From NCBI GenBank assembly GCA_020347545.1, contig CP070731.1, positions 1,756,161 to 1,765,648 of the forward strand: DNA of 9,488 bases. Direction: 5' to 3'. Numbering within the stretch: the stretch's first letter is position 1; every line of letters begins with the position of its first letter. Under the pieces are notes generated by a model. That model did not search any database. It was not told where the DNA came from and worked only from the letters and a program-made list of their open reading frames with translations. The stretch comes from Flavobacteriaceae bacterium. GTDB lineage: Bacteria > Bacteroidota > Bacteroidia > Flavobacteriales > Flavobacteriaceae. This document shows, one piece after another, positions 6,703-9,488 of this stretch. Both the position numbers and the translations under genes were made by a program.

Positions 6703-9130
6703 TTTTATCTGTGGGTCCTTTATTTGATTTCCTCGTTTTTAAATACCACCCCAAAGGAATGAGTAACAAGAATCCGTATGAAATAAGTGAAATGATACTT
6801 CCTGTCTGAATCACTCTGGGCTCAAATTTAAACACGAGCTTATGATTCCCCGCCGGAACAACTGCTGCGCGCAAAACGTAATTCGCACGCATATGCGGAA
6901 TAAGTTCTCCGTCCAGATAGGCATTCCATCCTTCCTTGTAGTAAATTTCAGAGAATACCGCCAGCTGATCAGAGGATGTTTTGGTTTCATAAACCATTTC
7001 GTTCGCTTTATACGAAGTCAAAATAATACTGTCCGTGCTATCTTTGGCAAAACTTCTTCCCTCGGTCATTTTCTCGTAATCTCTGGTAAGGACAACAACA
7101 TCTTGCGTATCAAGACTGTCTAAGGCCCTTATTTCCTCGTTGGCCGTGTCGACAAATTCAATCTGGCCCACAAACCAGGCATTTCCGTTAGCCTCCTGAT
7201 TCAACTGAACATTCTCAACATTATTCTCCCCCGGGAAAATAAAATACTTTGTATTGAGCATGTTTAAAACCTCAATGTTGTTTCTGGCAATCTGAAACTC
7301 ATAAAGCTCCTGAAACCTTCTGGGTTTTGCCGCGTGATAACCTCCAATTGAATTGTGGAAAAACGAAGTGCTGCCGTCATTAAGGGGGTCGACCATGAAG
7401 TTGAGTACTCTGTAATGGCCCTCATCCTTTAAAATCTCTGACTGCATCGGAGTCAACTCAAAAGGTTTCTCAAGTCTTGACTTTGTTATAAAATCATCCT
7501 TATTGACATATCGCTGGTCAACTACCACAAGATCAACAACCACCAAAATCAAGATCCCTGCAATGACTATATTCCTCTTAACTTTGTCCGTCAGGAACAA
7601 CCATAACAGGCAGGCCGTTATAACTACATATACCAATGAACGTAAACTATCCTGAAAGAAAATAGTTCTTCTGTCTTCGATCAAAATATCGGATAACCCG
7701 GCAAGCATATTTTCATAACCGGGATCCCTAAAACTTTCAAAAGAGAACAAGTTCGCCCCAAAAGCCGTAAAGAACAAGGCCAGGCCGGCTACAGAAATAC
7801 CCGCCCATTTAAAAGCCTTTAATCGCTCCTCTTTACTTGTTTTATCATTCAGAAATTTTTGCAATCCTAAAATGGCAAGAAGCGGAACGGCCAGCTCGGC
7901 GATAACTTGAATCGAGGACACCGCTCTGAATTTATTGTATAAGGGAACGTAATCAATAAAGAAATTGGTTATCAAATTAAAATTCTTTCCCCAACTCAAA
8001 ACAATAGAAAAAACAGTAGCAGCGATCAACCATTTCTTCATTGGGCCTTTGACAAGCAGAGCCCCGAGAACAAATAGAAAAATCAAAACCGAACCTATGT
8101 AGGGTGGAGCCGCAACAATGGGTTGATTACCCCAATACATCGGAGCATTTTCTGCGAAATCAAGCGCCTGTTTTCTCCCTGCCTTATCTTTTAAAAATCT
8201 ATATGTGTAGCTCTCTTTATCTAATTTCTCATTATTGGAACCTCCCATAAAACGGGGAATAAAAAGGTCGAACGTTTCAAGTAGCCCAAAACTGTACTGT
8301 GTAATATAATCCTTTGAAAGCCCTGAACTGATCTCCTTTGGGCTCCCATCAGGATTGATGGTTAATTCACTTTGGCTCCGCGTACTGTGAGCAGCATATT
8401 CCTTGGTGGCCAACAAACTTGTTGCATTCACTCCAACAGCGAGAATCACAGCAATAAGAAGCATTCCAATTTGCCTGGCAAATACGGGCAACCCTTTTTC
8501 TTTTACAGCTTCAATCAGGTAAACAATGCCAAAGATCAAAACCGCAAAGAGCAGATAATAAGTCATTTGAGGATGACTTGCATTGATTTCCAAGGCCATG
8601 GCAAGCGCAGTGAGCACAAATCCTTGTAAATATTTTTGGTCAAATACGAGAAGCATCCCAGCCAATACCATGGGCATATAGGCTATTGCGTGGGCCTTCG
8701 CATTGTGTCCAACCCCTAAGATAATGATGAGGTACGTAGAAAAACCAAATCCCAATGCCCCTATAAAGGCCAGTTTCCATTCCACTTTTAATACAGACAG
8801 CAAAACAAAAAACCCCAGAAAATACAAAAACAAATAGTCCGCGGGCCTTGGCAGGAAGCGTAACAAGCTATCCACTTTTTTTACATAATCATGCGGATAG
8901 TAAGTACTCAATTGATAGGTAGGCATACCTCCAAAAGCCCTGTTGGTCCAATAAGGTTCTTCTTGAAACTGTTCCCGATGCTCTTTAACTTCCTTGGACA
9001 TCCCCCTGAATTGGGCAATATCAGACTGATAAAGTTCCTTCCCTTCCAGAACAGGAGAAAAATACGCCAGGGCGATCACCACAAAACTTAAAATCGGGAT
9101 AAGAAATGGCAGGAATTTCTTGATATTCAT
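6680..9130 (-). CDS. YfhO-family polytopic membrane protein (GT-C-like)
   Basis: This large inner-membrane protein has 816 residues and about 14 hydrophobic segments, roughly at 7-25, 98-115, 119-139, 146-163, 168-183, 190-207, 221-241, 342-360, 366-381, 405-423, 440-461, 496-513, 519-537 and 777-797. After the first segment, GKELYQSDIAQFRGM (30-44) carries Asp37, in the position of the catalytic acidic residue in the first external loop of GT-C glycosyltransferases. GHNAKAHAIAYMP (141-153) is also characteristic of the family. Between segments 13 and 14, about 240 residues (538-776) form a soluble, probably periplasmic region ending in GWNAYLDGELIPHMRANYVLRA-like sequence (734-755). In Bacillus, YfhO works with a lipid-carrier glycosyltransferase in teichoic acid glycosylation; the role in Bacteroidota is not known to me. 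The ATG at 9130 is followed by a short Lys-containing N-terminus and then segment 1. No Shine-Dalgarno is seen. It lies 40 bases after the DUF4834 gene. Transferring a lipid-linked sugar outside the membrane is a reasonable inference. Confidence 0.88.
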   Translation of the reverse strand: MNIKKFLPFLIPILSFVVIALAYFSPVLEGKELYQSDIAQFRGMSKEVKEHREQFQEEPYWTNRAFGGMPTYQLSTYYPHDYVKKVDSLLRFLPRPADYLFLYFLGFFVLLSVLKVEWKLAFIGALGFGFSTYLIIILGVGHNAKAHAIAYMPMVLAGMLLVFDQKYLQGFVLTALAMALEINASHPQMTYYLLFAVLIFGIVYLIEAVKEKGLPVFARQIGMLLIAVILAVGVNATSLLATKEYAAHSTRSQSELTINPDGSPKEISSGLSKDYITQYSFGLLETFDLFIPRFMGGSNNEKLDKESYTYRFLKDKAGRKQALDFAENAPMYWGNQPIVAAPPYIGSVLIFLFVLGALLVKGPMKKWLIAATVFSIVLSWGKNFNLITNFFIDYVPLYNKFRAVSSIQVIAELAVPLLAILGLQKFLNDKTSKEERLKAFKWAGISVAGLALFFTAFGANLFSFESFRDPGYENMLAGLSDILIEDRRTIFFQDSLRSLVYVVITACLLWLFLTDKVKRNIVIAGILILVVVDLVVVDQRYVNKDDFITKSRLEKPFELTPMQSEILKDEGHYRVLNFMVDPLNDGSTSFFHNSIGGYHAAKPRRFQELYEFQIARNNIEVLNMLNTKYFIFPGENNVENVQLNQEANGNAWFVGQIEFVDTANEEIRALDSLDTQDVVVLTRDYEKMTEGRSFAKDSTDSIILTSYKANEMVYETKTSSDQLAVFSEIYYKEGWNAYLDGELIPHMRANYVLRAAVVPAGNHKLVFKFEPRVIQTGSIISLISYGFLLLIPLGWYLKTRKSNKGPTDKNESIQVI

Positions 9131-9159
9131 ATACTAAGCTTAATTCTAATTAATTATGA

Positions 9160-9180
9160 TGACGAAGTTATTATTCGTCA
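9160..9180 (-). repeat. Inverted repeat at the end of the DUF4834 gene
   Basis: TGACGAA (9160-9166) and TTCGTCA (9174-9180) form a perfect 7-base-pair stem with a 7-base loop. On the minus strand the loop contains the DUF4834 stop codon followed at once by a second TAA. No T-run follows, so it is a poor intrinsic terminator. A role in mRNA processing or in separating the expression of DUF4834 from YfhO is possible, but chance cannot be excluded. Confidence 0.5.
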
Positions 9181-9443
9181 ACCTCTTCGAAATCAACATA
9201 TTCACCTACATCCTTATTGCTTTCTCTCTGCTTAACGGGTTGTTTATCGATAATTGTTTCACCTTCTCTAACATCATCCGCCGGCTCAGAATAACCTTGT
9301 TGTTCCCTTGCCTTTTTTTCAAAATTCCTTACTGCTTTCTGCATTAAAACAGGTAATAAAACCCGTGCCAGCCATTTGAAAGCATAATACCCAAGAATAA
9401 GGAACAAAACGAACCATAAACCCTGAATTGAAGCCTCCTGCAT
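9171..9443 (-). CDS. DUF4834-like small membrane protein
   Basis: The 90-residue protein has one N-terminal membrane segment (about 6-32, LWFVLFLILGYYAFKWLARVL core), then a basic stretch (36-47) that should face the cytoplasm, then a polar, probably disordered tail. The tail ends in GETIIDKQP (61-69) and GEYVDFEEVDE (80-90). The combination of a short membrane anchor with a tail of the IDKxP...GEYVDFEE type is what I recall for the DUF4834 family of Bacteroidota, whose function is unknown. The ATG at 9443 is well placed and only an AT-rich leader precedes it, with no Shine-Dalgarno. It appears to be the first gene of the glycan cluster, 40 bases before the YfhO gene. It could be a small partner of the membrane protein, but nothing in the sequence proves this. 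Confidence 0.8.
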   Translation of the reverse strand: MQEASIQGLWFVLFLILGYYAFKWLARVLLPVLMQKAVRNFEKKAREQQGYSEPADDVREGETIIDKQPVKQRESNKDVGEYVDFEEVDE

Positions 9444-9462
9444 AATTATAAAATTTAATTTT

Positions 9463-9470
9463 CAAAAATA
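9463..9470 (-). promoter_or_regulatory. Candidate Bacteroidota -7 promoter element for the cluster
   Basis: On the minus strand, TATTTTTG matches TAnnTTTG, the -7 element recognised by the Bacteroidota primary sigma factor, exactly. It lies 19 bases before the DUF4834 start codon, leaving room for a short leader. The expected TTG of the -33 element, about 19 or more bases further upstream, would fall beyond the right edge of the window, so only half of the promoter can be assessed. The motif is AT-rich and can arise by chance. Confidence 0.4.
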
Positions 9471-9488
9471 ACAATTTGCAGGCAACTT

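Larger units (their letters stand above)
2554..9443 (-). other. Probable six-gene operon for glycan assembly or modification
   Basis: Six minus-strand genes follow one another with junctions of +40, -23, +12, -4 and +46 bases: DUF4834, YfhO-like, methyltransferase-like, two GT4 enzymes and the sugar 2-epimerase. A -7-like element lies before the first and a hairpin plus T-run lies after the last. The overlaps are direct observations; single-transcript expression is inferred. The shared theme is nucleotide-sugar supply, glycosyl transfer and membrane-side glycan handling. The window has no initiating phosphosugar transferase, Wzx, Wzy or ABC exporter. Confidence 0.65.

Overview
The window looks like chromosomal DNA from a member of the Bacteroidota, most likely Flavobacteriaceae. 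The evidence is the AT-rich intergenic DNA, the near absence of Shine-Dalgarno sequences, an outer-membrane TonB-dependent receptor, a Bacteroidota-type DUF4834 protein and a YfhO-family membrane protein, plus one perfect match to the Bacteroidota -7 promoter element (TAnnTTTG). I cannot name the species.

Layout. The left edge (2-490, + strand) is the C-terminal end of a TonB-dependent receptor. Everything else is on the minus strand. asnB (497-2182), a complete glutamine-hydrolysing asparagine synthetase, converges on the receptor with only 6 bases between the two stop codons. A 371-base gap (2183-2553) follows, the only long stretch without a gene; it holds a GC-rich hairpin plus T-run that reads as a minus-strand terminator.

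Right of the gap lies a compact minus-strand gene string, read from right to left: DUF4834 protein (9443-9171), YfhO-like polytopic protein (9130-6680), small SAM-methyltransferase-like protein (6702-6172), two GT4-type glycosyltransferases (6159-4957 and 4960-3689) and a non-hydrolysing UDP-sugar 2-epimerase of the WecB/WbpI family (3642-2554). Gaps are 46 bases or less and two junctions overlap (23 and 4 bases), so this is probably one operon, starting from a promoter near 9463-9470 and ending at the hairpin at 2461-2507.

How the genes may work together. The epimerase would supply a ManNAc-type nucleotide sugar, the two cytoplasmic GT4 enzymes would add sugars to a carrier or acceptor, the methyltransferase could modify a sugar, and the YfhO protein (GT-C-like, about 14 membrane segments, an Asp in its first external loop and a large external C-terminal region) could act on the periplasmic side. 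This is an inference from family membership and gene order. No initiating transferase, flippase, polymerase or sugar dehydrogenase is present in the window, so the pathway is incomplete here and the product is unknown. I see no CRISPR array, insertion sequence, tRNA, rRNA or phage gene.
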